Shown here one piece after another: positions 8,211 to 16,733 of a stretch of DNA of 64,000 nt. A program made the position numbers and the translations under genes. Every line of letters begins with the position of its first letter. Within the stretch, counting starts at the first letter, position 1. A model generated the notes under the pieces. That model saw nothing but the letters and a program-made list of their open reading frames with translations. It searched no databases and was not told the DNA's origin. Source of the DNA: Methanosarcina horonobensis HB-1 = JCM 15518 (GTDB lineage: Archaea; Halobacteriota; Methanosarcinia; Methanosarcinales; Methanosarcinaceae); the NCBI RefSeq assembly GCF_000970285.1, contig NZ_CP009516.1, positions 3,265,036 through 3,329,035 of the forward strand, given 5' to 3'.

Positions 8211-9635
8211 TTATTCAGAAATTTCTTCAAGGCTTTTCCTTGCAACGCAACCTTCAAGGGAAGCATCTGCAACGGCTTTTGCAACCGCAGGCACCACGTG
8301 CTTATCGAGAGGGTCAGGGATAATATAATCTTCTGAAAGCTCGCCGGCAGTCACAATATTTGCAAGGGCACGGGCTGCTGCCATTTCCATTTCAGAGGTT
8401 ATCTTCCTTGCACAGGTACCAAGAGCCCCTTTGAAGACTCCGGGGAAACTCAAGCAGTTGTTGAGCTGGTTTGGAAAATCCGACCTGCCAGTCGCAACGA
8501 TTCTTGCACCCGCTTTTTTTGCAGCATCGGGCATAATTTCTGGGACAGGGTTTGCCATAGCCATTACAATAGCATCTTTTGCCATTGAGTGAACCATATC
8601 CTCGGTTACGATCCCTCCGACCGAGACTCCTATAAAGAGGTCAGCTCCCGGCAAAGCTTCTTTTAGCCCTCCTTTTAACTTTTCAGGGTTCGTAAGCCTT
8701 GCAACTTCTTCTTTTACAGGGTTCATGCCTTTTTCCCGCCCTTCATATACAATTCCCTGGCTGTCGCAGGTAAGGATTTTTGCTGGATCTGCTCCTGCCC
8801 TTACAAGGAACCTGAAAATTGCAACCCCTGCAGCCCCAAGTCCTGAGATTACTATTTTTAGTTCGCTCAACTCCTTTTTTACAATTTTAAGGGCATTAAG
8901 GAGCCCGGCAAATACGACAATGGCAGTTCCGTGCTGATCGTCGTGGATAACAGGAAGGTCAAGCTCTTCCCGCAACCTTGCCTCAATTTCAAAACACCGG
9001 GGTGCACTTATATCTTCAAGATTAATGCCCCCGAAGACCGGAGCCAGGTTTTTTACCGCTTTAATAACCTCTTCGGTATCCTGAGTGTCCAGACAGATCG
9101 GAAAAGCATCTATGCCGGCAAATTCCTTGAAGATTATAGCTTTTCCTTCCATAACCGGCAGAGCCGCATAAGGACCTATGTTCCCAAGCCCGAGTACAGC
9201 TGATCCGTCAGTTACGACAGCAACCGTATTTTTCTTAAGAGTGTACAGGTAAACAAGATTCGGATTTTCGCTAATTTTCCGGCAGGGTTCGGCAACTCCA
9301 GGCGTATAGGCAACGCTTAAGTCGTGAATTGTACGCAGATGAACTTTGCTTGCAACTTCAAGTACGCCTCCAAGCCTTCTATGCATTGCAAGCGATTCCT
9401 GATACAATGAAGTGTGCACGTCATTCTCATTTTTGATACCCTGTTCAGAAATCTTTTGAGAAGTTGTTTCAGAGCCCTTCTCTACATTTCCTTCCAGATC
9501 TTTTTCCGTGTTTGAAACCAAACGAACATCTCTAATTTTACTAGCCCCCTGTTGGTATAAAGAACAGTTCCGGAAAGGGAAATTTCCGAAAAACTGGTCA
9601 TTAAAAAGCACGTTGTTGCTCAATAATCTGTACAA
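8211..9635 (-). CDS. NAD(P)-dependent malic enzyme (malate oxidoreductase, decarboxylating)
   Basis: Converts malate to pyruvate and CO2. The catalytic core runs from about residue 80 (LYQESLAMHRRLGG) to the end. It contains VAYTPGVAEPC, the Asp-rich metal site INLEDISAPRCFEIE with PVIHDDQHGTA, and the Rossmann glycines ISGLGAAGVA. The frame opens with a TTG and carries about 70 extra N-terminal residues that do not look like the family. A GTG at 9419 would give about 402 residues, close to the usual length, so the true start is uncertain. It is divergent from the JAMM gene. Confidence 0.9.
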   Translation of the reverse strand: MYRLLSNNVLFNDQFFGNFPFRNCSLYQQGASKIRDVRLVSNTEKDLEGNVEKGSETTSQKISEQGIKNENDVHTSLYQESLAMHRRLGGVLEVASKVHLRTIHDLSVAYTPGVAEPCRKISENPNLVYLYTLKKNTVAVVTDGSAVLGLGNIGPYAALPVMEGKAIIFKEFAGIDAFPICLDTQDTEEVIKAVKNLAPVFGGINLEDISAPRCFEIEARLREELDLPVIHDDQHGTAIVVFAGLLNALKIVKKELSELKIVISGLGAAGVAIFRFLVRAGADPAKILTCDSQGIVYEGREKGMNPVKEEVARLTNPEKLKGGLKEALPGADLFIGVSVGGIVTEDMVHSMAKDAIVMAMANPVPEIMPDAAKKAGARIVATGRSDFPNQLNNCLSFPGVFKGALGTCARKITSEMEMAAARALANIVTAGELSEDYIIPDPLDKHVVPAVAKAVADASLEGCVARKSLEEISE

Positions 9636-9720
9636 ACCATAAATAAATCAAGTGGAATGAAATTCAGAAGATTTGTTTCTCTTCAGAAAGAGATATACCA
9701 TTTCAGGAGAATTAATCTGT

Positions 9721-10116
9721 ATGCAGATAAAAGGAATTGCACGTGATACTCTTGATTTTATCCTCGAAGCTAGCAGGTCAATGGCTCCTGAAGAGTTTGC
9801 CGGGCTTTTGCAGGAAAAGGACGGAATAATCACCGAGGTACTTATCCTGCCCGGAACGGAGTCCAGCGACTCAAGTGCAGTCCTCAGGCTTTATATGATG
9901 CCGAATGTAAAAGCTGCAGGTTCGGTCCACAGCCATCCCGGACCTAACCGAAGGCCGTCAAAAGCTGACCTGCGTCTCTTTTCGAAAACAGGAAACTGCC
10001 ATATTATAGTGGGTAGTCCTTACAGCAGGCAGAGCTGGACCTGCTATGATAGGGAAGGAAATATCAAAGAGCTTCCTGTCCTTGATATAGAATTCGAAGA
10101 AGATATGGAAATTTGA
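9721..10116 (+). CDS. JAMM/MPN-domain metalloprotein
   Basis: 131 residues from ATG 9721, preceded by GGAGA ten bases upstream. The JAMM zinc site is complete: an upstream Glu in PEEFAGLL and the signature SVHSHPGPNRRPSKADLRLF, which fits HxHx7Sx2D. Archaeal stand-alone JAMM proteins cleave isopeptide bonds of ubiquitin-like SAMP modifiers; that activity here is inferred from the motif. The frame is open further upstream to a TTG at 9673, but that stretch is basic and has no ribosome-binding site. Confidence 0.85.
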   Translation: MQIKGIARDTLDFILEASRSMAPEEFAGLLQEKDGIITEVLILPGTESSDSSAVLRLYMMPNVKAAGSVHSHPGPNRRPSKADLRLFSKTGNCHIIVGSPYSRQSWTCYDREGNIKELPVLDIEFEEDMEI

Positions 10117-10430
10117 GAAGACAAGACTTGCATGACTACATCTCCTGTAAAATGTAGTTATTGTTTAAATCAATACCCGGACAAACTCGAGCCAATATTC
10201 CTGCTTTATTCTCCAGAATAACCGATTAGTTTATTCACTGTAGTGATAATTTTACCGTTTTTTACAGTAATACCTGAGAAGATAGTGATTTTTCTCCGGA
10301 ACCTGTCTGCTGCCTGCCTTATTACCTACCAAAAACATTTTATTTACAGATACGCATTATTTATGGGATACATCCTGCACGTTTATTTGAAGGCAGGAAC
10401 TTTAGCTCAAAGTATGTATCCGGGAAATAT
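10117..10430. other. Intergenic, no gene seen
   Basis: Spacer following the JAMM gene. An open frame through 10243-10524 overlaps the 5' region of the next small gene in another frame and has no family resemblance or ribosome-binding site. Confidence 0.45.
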
Positions 10431-10473
10431 ATCTGGAACTCAAGATCCAGATAGCCTTCACGTATCTGGAGGT
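10431..10473 (+). promoter_or_regulatory. Switch-like leader: ATCTGGA / TCCAGAT / ATCTGGAGGT
   Basis: ATCTGGA at 10431-10437 is exactly complementary to TCCAGAT at 10446-10452, which is also complementary to ATCTGGA at 10464-10470. The third segment contains the GGAGGT ribosome-binding site of the next gene. The middle segment could pair with either side, leaving the site free or hiding it. Confidence 0.45.
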
Positions 10474-10483
10474 AGTAATCTTA

Positions 10484-10657
10484 ATGCCTACATGCCAAGA
10501 CTGCAGATTTTATACGGCTATTGATGAGATAAAAGGCGAATGCTTCAGCCTCGGATTTGAAGTACGCGGGAAAACCGATTCCAAGAAGTGCCCGGAGCGG
10601 GCTTTCAGGCCAAATAAAAGTCCCAAATCGAAAAAAGCCGGAGCGGCAAGGTACTAA
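10484..10657 (+). CDS. Small Cys-rich protein, probable metal-binding
   Basis: 57 residues from ATG 10484, with GGAGGT ten bases upstream. It contains four Cys: PTCQDCRFY near the N-terminus, GECFSLGFEV and KKCPERAF. This resembles the short zinc- or iron-binding proteins common in methanogens, followed by a basic tail (KSPKSKKAGAARY). The exact family was not recognised. It stands alone, with a strong hairpin about 90 bases downstream. Confidence 0.7.
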   Translation: MPTCQDCRFYTAIDEIKGECFSLGFEVRGKTDSKKCPERAFRPNKSPKSKKAGAARY

Positions 10658-10747
10658 CATGAATAACGGATCGGGGACGAAAAAACTCGTTAAATGAGGT
10701 TGAAAGTGTAAAAAATACATTGATCAAGCCTCCAGCTGGACAAAACA

Positions 10748-10785
10748 CCGGAAAGCGCAAAAAAAATCTTTTTTCTGCTTGCCGG
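10748..10785 (+). terminator. Long GC/AT hairpin, possible terminator
   Basis: CCGGaAAGC pairs with GCTTgCCGG across an inner A8/T6 stem. It lies downstream of the small Cys-rich gene. The stem is symmetrical, so it could serve either strand. Confidence 0.45.
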
Positions 10786-11019
10786 ATCAAACGAATTTTA
10801 AGTTAGTCCCATTTCTTTCCTTTTTATATCTTCTTTTTTACTTTTATGTTTCTTTATACGCTAACTTTTGATATTTTATTCAAACTTGCCTAATTTTTAT
10901 CAATTGAAATAAGATAAAGGAAAGACTAAACCTCATACCTGACAAGGCAGAATAGATATGCCGCTTTTGTCAGATGTGATCAGTAACTTTCCAGATATCC
11001 TTTAATGTTGATCTTTCGA
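10786..11019. other. Intergenic, AT-rich, no gene seen
   Basis: Spacer between the hairpin and the surface-protein pseudogene. No frame with a start and ribosome-binding site was found. Confidence 0.4.
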
Positions 11020-11395
11020 TCAATATGCTTTTTGATCTCCGGAAACAACAATATATTCAGATCTGGTCTCTGTATCCGATCCATTTGCATTCGTTACTGT
11101 AAGGCTTACATTATATTTTCCAGGTTTGGTAAATGAGTAGTATCCTCTGGATTGCCAGACTCGGAAAGGATGCTTATATCCTGTATCCCGATGTCCACAC
11201 TTTCGTTATAGGAACCTGGATAAACGAGAATTAGATCCCCTGAAGAGGAACAGTTTACTGCTTCCTGAATCGATTTATAATCCGCATCTGAACCATTATT
11301 ATCTACTTAATTTCCCTGGCGGATGCAGGGTTATAAGCTGTAAAAATAAAAAAGACAGCAATCGCTAAAAGAACAGTTAATTTACTTTCCCACAT
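11020..11395 (-). pseudogene. Broken surface protein: signal peptide, beta-helix start, PKD end
   Basis: A start at 11395 with GGGGAG upstream encodes a clear signal peptide (LTVLLAIAVFFIFTAYNPASA), then a stop after REIK. In the next frame follows DADYKSIQEAVNCSSSGD and LILVYPGSYNESVDI, the opening of a NosD/parallel beta-helix domain of Methanosarcina surface antigens. A second frame change leads directly to YYSFTKPGKYNVSLTVTN and a PKD-domain ending at 11020. The middle of the protein is deleted, leaving two frameshifts and a gene far too short to be functional. Confidence 0.8.
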
Positions 11396-11480
11396 CTGTT
11401 ACTCCCCTCTAAACCAGAAATACGAAATTACTAAAACCCTACAAAGTCCTGAGAATTGGCTATTTAAGAGCTGTTAAATC

Positions 11481-13640
11481 TTATTTTCCGGATTTTATAT
11501 AACCATTTATAGGAATTGCGAATGCAAAGGTACTCCCCTCCTCCTGGACGCTCCTGAACCAGACATACCCTCCGTGCAGGTGTACAATCTGTTTAACCAG
11601 AGAGAGCCCAAGCCCGGTTCCCTGGGAGCTTTTCGAGAGAAACGGATCAACCTGGCTGAAGGGCTTGAAAAGTTTGCACTGGTCTTCAGCTTTGATCCCT
11701 ATTCCATGATCCTTAACCGTTACTTCCACCATATCTCCTTTCTTTTTTGCCTCTATTTTCACAGGACTATTTTCATAGGAGAACTTTATAGCATTATCCA
11801 GGAGATTGTACATTACCTGGACAAACCTTGACTCGTCCGCACGGACAGTGGTAAGACCTTTATCCACATCGATTTCAATTGTGATGTTTTTACGGTCCGC
11901 GATTGGAGACAAAAGATTCTTTATCATGCTCAACTTATTAGTAAGTTCAAAATCTTTATATTCAAGCTCCAGTTTTCCGGCTTCTACTTTGGAAAGATCA
12001 AGAATGGCATTGATCAGATTCAGAAGATGCTTTCCACTTCTTGAAATATTGCCTGCATACTTTAGCTGCTTTTCATTCAACTCCCCAAAAGCCTGTTCAT
12101 ATAGAAGATCTGAGAATCCTATTATTGAGTTAAGCGGAGTTCTCAGTTCATGGCTCATATTTGCAAGGAATTCGCTCTTTGTACGGTTTGCAATTTCTGC
12201 AACTTGTTTTTCCTGGAAAAGTCTTTCAATTTCTTTCCTTTCGGTAATGTCCCTGAAGGTTTCCAGCACGCCTATGATTCTACCATTGTCATCAATCACC
12301 GGAGTTGCCTGGACAAACCATGAGTTTCCATCCTCTAAAGTAAATTCCTCTGACTCTTTATTTCCTGATGCAAAGATCTCTTCAAGTGGCAGGTGTTGAA
12401 TCAGCAGATCGTCCATTCCCGGAGTGTCTTTAAGGTGTATTCCCCTTGCTTTTTCAAGGTCCATATGCATATATTCAAGCGCAGCTTTGTTTGCCCATAC
12501 GAGATTATGTTCAGGATTTATGAAAATAACTATCTCGTTCAGAGAGTCAAGCAGGACTTTCTTTTCTCGTTCCTGCCTTTTTATTTCATGTTCTGTCAGT
12601 TCGATTTCATTCAGCATCCCGTTTATTTCCCTTGAGAGGCGGTAGAGTTCATCGTTGTCTTTCAGGTCCAATCTTCTGGAAAGATCTTTTTCCGACCTGA
12701 CCCTTGTAACGAAATTATCAATTTCGATAAGTCTTGAAACAAAGAAATTGTCAAGTGCAAATTTAACTCCAATACCTGTCACAAGCCCGGTTAGGATAAG
12801 GAAAAAATACATATTATCCAGAGTTTTTTTGCTGTTCAGGTAAAGGTCTCTTGAGAAATCAGTTCTCATAATAAGAGCAGGCTGGCCTGAAATGTCCATT
12901 AACCCGAAATACCCTGCTATTATCTCTTCGCTAAGAGGCTTGACAATGGCTCTGTCAGGGAACTCTGAAAAGTTTTGGAACCTTTCCTGTAAATCGGAGG
13001 GCATACCTTCATCTGCTCGGTACATCAAAATTGAAGAGCTGACACTTTCTTTAAAATAATAAAGAAGGTCACTGTCAAAGTACCTCCCGAAAATTAGAGT
13101 GCCCTTCACGGGTCCTTCATACCTTGTCGTAAGGATAGGGTGACAGGAAATATATATAGGGTTTTCATCAAGCAAAACATAACCGCGGATAACATCATGC
13201 TCTGTTTTTGTTGAGAGCTTCCCACTTTCTACCAGTTTTATAAGCTCTTCCGGAACCGGCTTCTCCTTTTCGGTGTTAATATCTATCGATTTTGAGTAAA
13301 CAAGCGAGCCGGTCTCATTAACAAAAAGCATAACATTTACTTTGAGTCCGGCAAGAGTCTGATTCTGAAGATTTACGTTTATATACTCCTGGTTTCTGTC
13401 ATCGATAAAACGATAAGTATCATCCCAGCAGGACCAATCCTGAACCATTTTATCAAGATACCTCTGTTCGGCATAAACCACGTTCTGCAACCTTTCAACA
13501 TCATTCAATGTATTTGCCTGTTCAAGCCCCAAAAAGTTAGAAAGCTGAAGGTTGTAAGTGAATGCATAGGTAGTAGTAAGAACTGCAAAAATTAAAATTG
13601 TTATTATAAAAATTTTTTTGCTAATATCCGTTCCTGACAC
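11481..13640 (-). CDS. Membrane sensor histidine kinase (CHASE4-HAMP-PAS-HisKA-HATPase)
   Basis: 719 residues. The order is: membrane helix (about 10-32), an extracytoplasmic CHASE4-type sensor (about 40-270, with QDWSCWDDTYRFI), second helix (about 275-298), HAMP, one PAS domain ending ETFRDITERKE, then HisKA with the phospho-accepting His in FLANMSHELRTPLNSIIGFS. The ATPase N-box is YNLLDNAIKFS, with G-boxes DHGIGIK and GTGLGLSLVKQI. It senses an unknown external signal. No response regulator is adjacent. Confidence 0.92.
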   Translation of the reverse strand: MSGTDISKKIFIITILIFAVLTTTYAFTYNLQLSNFLGLEQANTLNDVERLQNVVYAEQRYLDKMVQDWSCWDDTYRFIDDRNQEYINVNLQNQTLAGLKVNVMLFVNETGSLVYSKSIDINTEKEKPVPEELIKLVESGKLSTKTEHDVIRGYVLLDENPIYISCHPILTTRYEGPVKGTLIFGRYFDSDLLYYFKESVSSSILMYRADEGMPSDLQERFQNFSEFPDRAIVKPLSEEIIAGYFGLMDISGQPALIMRTDFSRDLYLNSKKTLDNMYFFLILTGLVTGIGVKFALDNFFVSRLIEIDNFVTRVRSEKDLSRRLDLKDNDELYRLSREINGMLNEIELTEHEIKRQEREKKVLLDSLNEIVIFINPEHNLVWANKAALEYMHMDLEKARGIHLKDTPGMDDLLIQHLPLEEIFASGNKESEEFTLEDGNSWFVQATPVIDDNGRIIGVLETFRDITERKEIERLFQEKQVAEIANRTKSEFLANMSHELRTPLNSIIGFSDLLYEQAFGELNEKQLKYAGNISRSGKHLLNLINAILDLSKVEAGKLELEYKDFELTNKLSMIKNLLSPIADRKNITIEIDVDKGLTTVRADESRFVQVMYNLLDNAIKFSYENSPVKIEAKKKGDMVEVTVKDHGIGIKAEDQCKLFKPFSQVDPFLSKSSQGTGLGLSLVKQIVHLHGGYVWFRSVQEEGSTFAFAIPINGYIKSGK

Positions 13641-13703
13641 CCCTGGACCCTGGATAAAGAATGGCTGAAAAGTAAGACAGCATTATCATTAAAAGGTGAG
13701 ATA

Positions 13704-13713
13704 AGTATATAAG
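13704..13713 (-). promoter_or_regulatory. Putative TATA box for the histidine kinase
   Basis: On the minus strand CTTATATACT lies about 65 bases upstream of the kinase start, allowing a leader of roughly 40 bases. Assigned by position only. Confidence 0.4.
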
Positions 13714-13986
13714 CCTAGGTTGACATTGTAAGAAAATTAATTAATAAGTAACATTTATTCCGCCAATTATGCTCTACAATTAAATATAAAAAATTGGGCT
13801 GAACTTAAATACTCATCAGTAGAAATTTGATTATATGGCGGATAAAAGTCCAGCGATTCTTTAACTACGAGTTTTGTGTCCCTGATTACGTACTTATTTG
13901 AGAATCCTGGGAATTAAAATTAGTAGCAAATATGTCCGTGCATTTGTTCAGGGAAGTGCGGGGCATACTCTCCAGAGGCACAGTTC
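13714..13986. other. Intergenic between kinase promoter and pcc1, no gene seen
   Basis: AT-rich spacer; the open frames here are antisense to pcc1 or lack ribosome-binding sites. Confidence 0.4.
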
Positions 13987-14259
13987 TTACTTACTGGTGG
14001 GTGTCCCCGTCGAGAGGGTCTCAGATGTGACCTCAAGGATTTCCTGGGCTATCTGGATAAGTCTGAACCATGTGTTCAGGGCAGAACGCAGGGAAACCGT
14101 ATCTTCGGCTTTAACCGTAAGTATAAGGCAGTTTGTACCTTCAAGGGACAGCCCTATTCTTGACCTTTCAGAGAAGTTATCATTAAGTTCGGGAAGGACA
14201 GCCTGATAAATCTTTTCGGCAGTTTCGGTTTCAAATGTAAACTCTGCGGAAAGTTTCAA
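13987..14259 (-). CDS. pcc1: KEOPS complex subunit Pcc1
   Basis: 90 residues, the usual length for the family. Pcc1 is the dimerising subunit of the KEOPS complex, which makes the t6A base in tRNA. The start is TTG with an ideal AGGAGG eight bases upstream. The pattern of an N-terminal strand (SAEFTFETETAEKIYQAV), a middle RSRIGLSLEG and a C-terminal SALNTWFRLIQIAQEI helix fits Pcc1. It lies at the end of the exosome superoperon, as in other archaea. Confidence 0.85.
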   Translation of the reverse strand: MKLSAEFTFETETAEKIYQAVLPELNDNFSERSRIGLSLEGTNCLILTVKAEDTVSLRSALNTWFRLIQIAQEILEVTSETLSTGTPTSK

Positions 14260-14398
14260 AAAATTCCTCCTGAGAAGAAACTTGGCTTAAAACCTTAAAT
14301 TTAAACCTGGCTCTTTAACCAGATACGGATTCTAATTTTAACTTTTTGGTCCAGGATCAGAAAGTCGATTTCAAAAAACGGGTTGAAAGAGGTACTGG

Positions 14399-14872
14399 TC
14401 AGTACTTCTTGAAGCCCTTGACAGTTAACTTAAAAAGGGACTTCCCGCTGCCCATGAGATCAACCTCTTTTTCTCCTGCCACAATCAGTGTGGAACTGGG
14501 AGGAAGCTGATCGATCTTATCCTCTTCTACCCTATTAAAACGGAAAAAAGACTCAAGTGCGTCCGCAATCTCTCCCTTGCCTGTAAACACCGGTTCAACG
14601 TCCGGAAACCAGTAAGAATCGATTTCTTCAGAATACCAGTCTGAAAACCTGAGGGAAAAAAGAAGTTTTCCTGCATCGTCGTAAAAGGCAAGCTCCCCGG
14701 GATTTCCGTGGTACTCCCCTATGACTATCAGAGGCCCGCCCTCTGCAAACTCGAGAAGTTCCTGCATGCCCATCTTGCCACGGGAAATGCACCTGCCGGC
14801 AATAAAGCGCGAAAGGAGTTTGCAAAGCGTCCGAGTCTTTGCAGAAGGTTTGCGAGAAGAAGTAACTAACAT
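14399..14872 (-). CDS. Brix-domain ribosome biogenesis protein
   Basis: 157 residues, the length of archaeal stand-alone Brix/Imp4-like proteins that take part in large-subunit rRNA maturation. The N-terminus [20 protein letters not shown] and the [14 protein letters not shown] segment are typical. It starts at ATG with GGAAG closely upstream. In related archaea this gene directly follows rpoP; here 3.2 kb of unrelated DNA separates them and a short copy of its first codons remains beside rpoP. Confidence 0.88.
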   Translation of the reverse strand: MLVTSSRKPSAKTRTLCKLLSRFIAGRCISRGKMGMQELLEFAEGGPLIVIGEYHGNPGELAFYDDAGKLLFSLRFSDWYSEEIDSYWFPDVEPVFTGKGEIADALESFFRFNRVEEDKIDQLPPSSTLIVAGEKEVDLMGSGKSLFKLTVKGFKKY

Positions 14873-15175
14873 GCTTCCTTTGATGAGATTAGAGTATTTT
14901 TCACTTTCGCTCCACCTGAAGATTATTTTAATTTTCTGCTTTCACTGAAAATAAGCATACTACCGTCAGCGAAATTCACTTAGCATGACTGCCGGATAAG
15001 ATGCAAGTTCCTGATTCGACCCGATTTTCCAGAAAGGCCTTTCATGCGGTACTTTCGGGAATGTTCCTGAGGGCTTCTGACTTATGAACAGACCCCGGAC
15101 AAATAGAGGTACTCTTCATGAGGATCAAAAGCACGTGTTACAAGAAGGATAATAAAAAAGAAAATATAAAGAAAA
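14873..15175. other. Intergenic, start of accessory block
   Basis: No supported gene. A 28-codon plus-strand frame near 15000-15087 (MQVPDSTRFSRKAF...) has no ribosome-binding site and was not called. Confidence 0.4.
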
Positions 15176-15325
15176 TCATGATTTAATAGAAATTCTATTA
15201 CTTTTTTTCATGCATCTAAATTCAGTTTCGTATGGAGAGACATATTCCATTATTTTCTGGCAAAATCCGTAGGATCTGTTATATTTTTCACATTCTCCAC
15301 ATGTTGATGGCGTCTTGTCCGTTAT
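15176..15325 (-). CDS. Small four-Cys protein with no standard start codon
   Basis: A clean 49-codon frame contains TCGECEKYNRSYGFCQKI and EFRCMKK, i.e. CxxC plus two more Cys, very like the small metal-binding proteins of methanogens. There is no ATG, GTG or TTG between the upstream stop and the first Cys. The only codon at a fitting distance is ATA at 15325, four bases after GGGGG. It is either a gene that lost its start by one substitution or one initiated at AUA. Confidence 0.5.
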   Translation of the reverse strand: MTDKTPSTCGECEKYNRSYGFCQKIMEYVSPYETEFRCMKKSNRISIKS

Positions 15326-15985
15326 TTCGCCCCCTTATATTGCTTTAATCATAATTTTTTTTAAATCATTGTGGGAAATCTTCAACTGAGTGTTCCATAT
15401 TGTCAAATTCTTTTAGACAGGTCTTACATCATACATTATTATTTTTAAATTTCTTCGTTTTTTTAGATATTCTGTAATAGATGATATCTAACTGTAAATA
15501 TTATTGTGCACAGTTATATACTTATCTGCACTTCTTCTCATACCTTAAAAGCTTATACTCAATTATCTGTGATGAAGGAAAGCAAGTCTAACCCTGATAG
15601 CAAAAATCCGAAATAGGAGAATCATGTGGAAAAAACAAATAAAAAAAGAGAAATTTAAGATATTTATTAGTACTTGACCGGACTAGAACCATATCTTGAA
15701 CCAGTTCTTTTTTCGCCTTCTTCTTTTGTTTTAAATTCTTCTTTTGTTTTAAATTCTTCTTTTGTTTTGAATTTCTGTGCTTTTGTTTTAATTTCTTGTA
15801 CTTTTGTATTAACTATTATGTTTTTGTTTTAAACCATTCGACTTTTTAATATAAATGCATTACACAAAGATGGAATTCATTTTTTATATTTAATCTGGGC
15901 AAACTATCTCTTTGTTAAGTAAGGAGGTAACTTTTATAATATTATTTAAAGAAAAGTATAATATTTATCCTGTCTTTTATCGGGC
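15326..15985. other. Intergenic, AT-rich with T-rich repeat
   Basis: No gene supported. The notable content is the TTCTTTTGTTTTAAA repeat at 15718-15833, listed separately. Confidence 0.45.
15718..15833. repeat. Degenerate 18-bp tandem repeat (TTCTTCTTTTGTTTTAAA)
   Basis: Three near-perfect units lie between 15721 and 15771, then more diverged units (CTTTTGTTTTAATTTC, CTTTTGTATTAAC, TTTTTGTTTTAAAC) up to 15833. Confidence 0.7.
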
Positions 15986-16024
15986 TATCTTCTTTCTAAG
16001 AACCTGCTATACAGAAAGAAGATA
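15986..16024. repeat. 12-bp perfect inverted repeat
   Basis: TATCTTCTTTCT (15986-15997) and AGAAAGAAGATA (16013-16024) around a 15-base loop, followed by TTTTGG. It may be a terminator or an RNA hairpin. Confidence 0.6.
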
Positions 16025-16213
16025 TTTTGGTGTGGAGCAGAGGAGTGAATGTGTCTGAAAGAACGCATCCTTTATTGAGCGTTCGAGCAACTTGGTGAGG
16101 ATGAGGAGATGGGGGAAGACGACTGATGATATTACATCTCACTCAAAAATTCGTAGGTTTGAATTTCATACCTCGTACTATAACCATCAAGATATATATA
16201 TAAAGCTAAAAAA

Positions 16214-16396
16214 GTGTACGCTACTGAAATATATTCACATCACTGGTTTTTAGAAAGTTACCCTAACAAAAATTTCCTCTCTTTTTATGGCGAATTCATG
16301 ACAAACTTTTGCATCTCTGACTACATAGGAACAGGAAAATCAGCTGCCATGGACAAAGGTACCGTCCAAGAGATTCGTATATACAGGGATAATTGA
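16214..16396 (+). CDS. Short ORF between a TATA box and a terminator, unknown
   Basis: 60 codons opening at GTG 16214, with a later ATG at 16298 (MTNFCISDYIGTGK...). No recognisable domain. A long TATA-like run lies at about 16190-16203, and the stop codon falls inside the loop of a strong terminator hairpin. The pair suggests a discrete transcript of about 170-200 bases, which could be a small mRNA or a non-coding RNA. Confidence 0.35.
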   Translation: MYATEIYSHHWFLESYPNKNFLSFYGEFMTNFCISDYIGTGKSAAMDKGTVQEIRIYRDN

Positions 16397-16416
16397 GATT
16401 ATCCCTTATCTTTTTT
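16386..16416 (+). terminator. Strong intrinsic terminator
   Basis: GGGATAAT (16386-16393), loop TGAG, ATTATCCC (16398-16405), then TTATCTTTTTT. Perfect 8-bp stem and T-tract. Confidence 0.75.
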
Positions 16417-16427
16417 CAAATATCTTT

Positions 16428-16733
16428 ATGTACTATAATTTAATAGAGAATCAGCGGAAAATACCAAAAAAATATGTGCTGATAAATCACTCGATTTTGA
16501 AAACAGAAGCAGAGCCGGACTTTTTGAAACCCTATTGCAAAACAGCTTCCAGCAAAACAAGGATTGAAACAATAAAAAACAAAGGAGGAAAATATATAAT
16601 AAGAACTGAAGATGATTGGGATAAGAAACTTAAGCCAGATATGAAATACTATCGAGGCTGGCATTTGATAGTTCTGGTCGTTCTTATGCTTGTCAACGCA
16701 TATATGGAAATTAAATGGCTTTTCTTTAGCTAA
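16428..16733 (+). CDS. Small membrane protein, start uncertain
   Basis: The open frame is 101 codons. Its second half encodes IIRTEDDWDKKLKPDMKYYRGW followed by one hydrophobic helix (HLIVLVVLMLVNAYMEI). The first half contains a CRISPR-like repeat and looks non-coding. A strong GGAGG (16584-16588) precedes two in-frame ATA codons at 16596 and 16599, homologous in layout to a start, so the real product may be about 46 residues. No standard start codon lies at that place. Confidence 0.4.
   Translation: MYYNLIENQRKIPKKYVLINHSILKTEAEPDFLKPYCKTASSKTRIETIKNKGGKYIIRTEDDWDKKLKPDMKYYRGWHLIVLVVLMLVNAYMEIKWLFFS
16545..16570 (+). repeat. Solitary CRISPR-repeat-like sequence
   Basis: AAAACAAGGATTGAAAC at 16554-16570 is, as I recall it, the 3' end of the 37-base CRISPR repeat of Methanosarcina, and the preceding bases (GCTTCCAGC) resemble the repeat's next part. 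No second repeat or spacer array is nearby. Confidence 0.4.

Noticed and set aside
12655-12843. Plus-strand ORFs across 11574-12843
   Set aside because: All are shadows of the histidine kinase on the minus strand.
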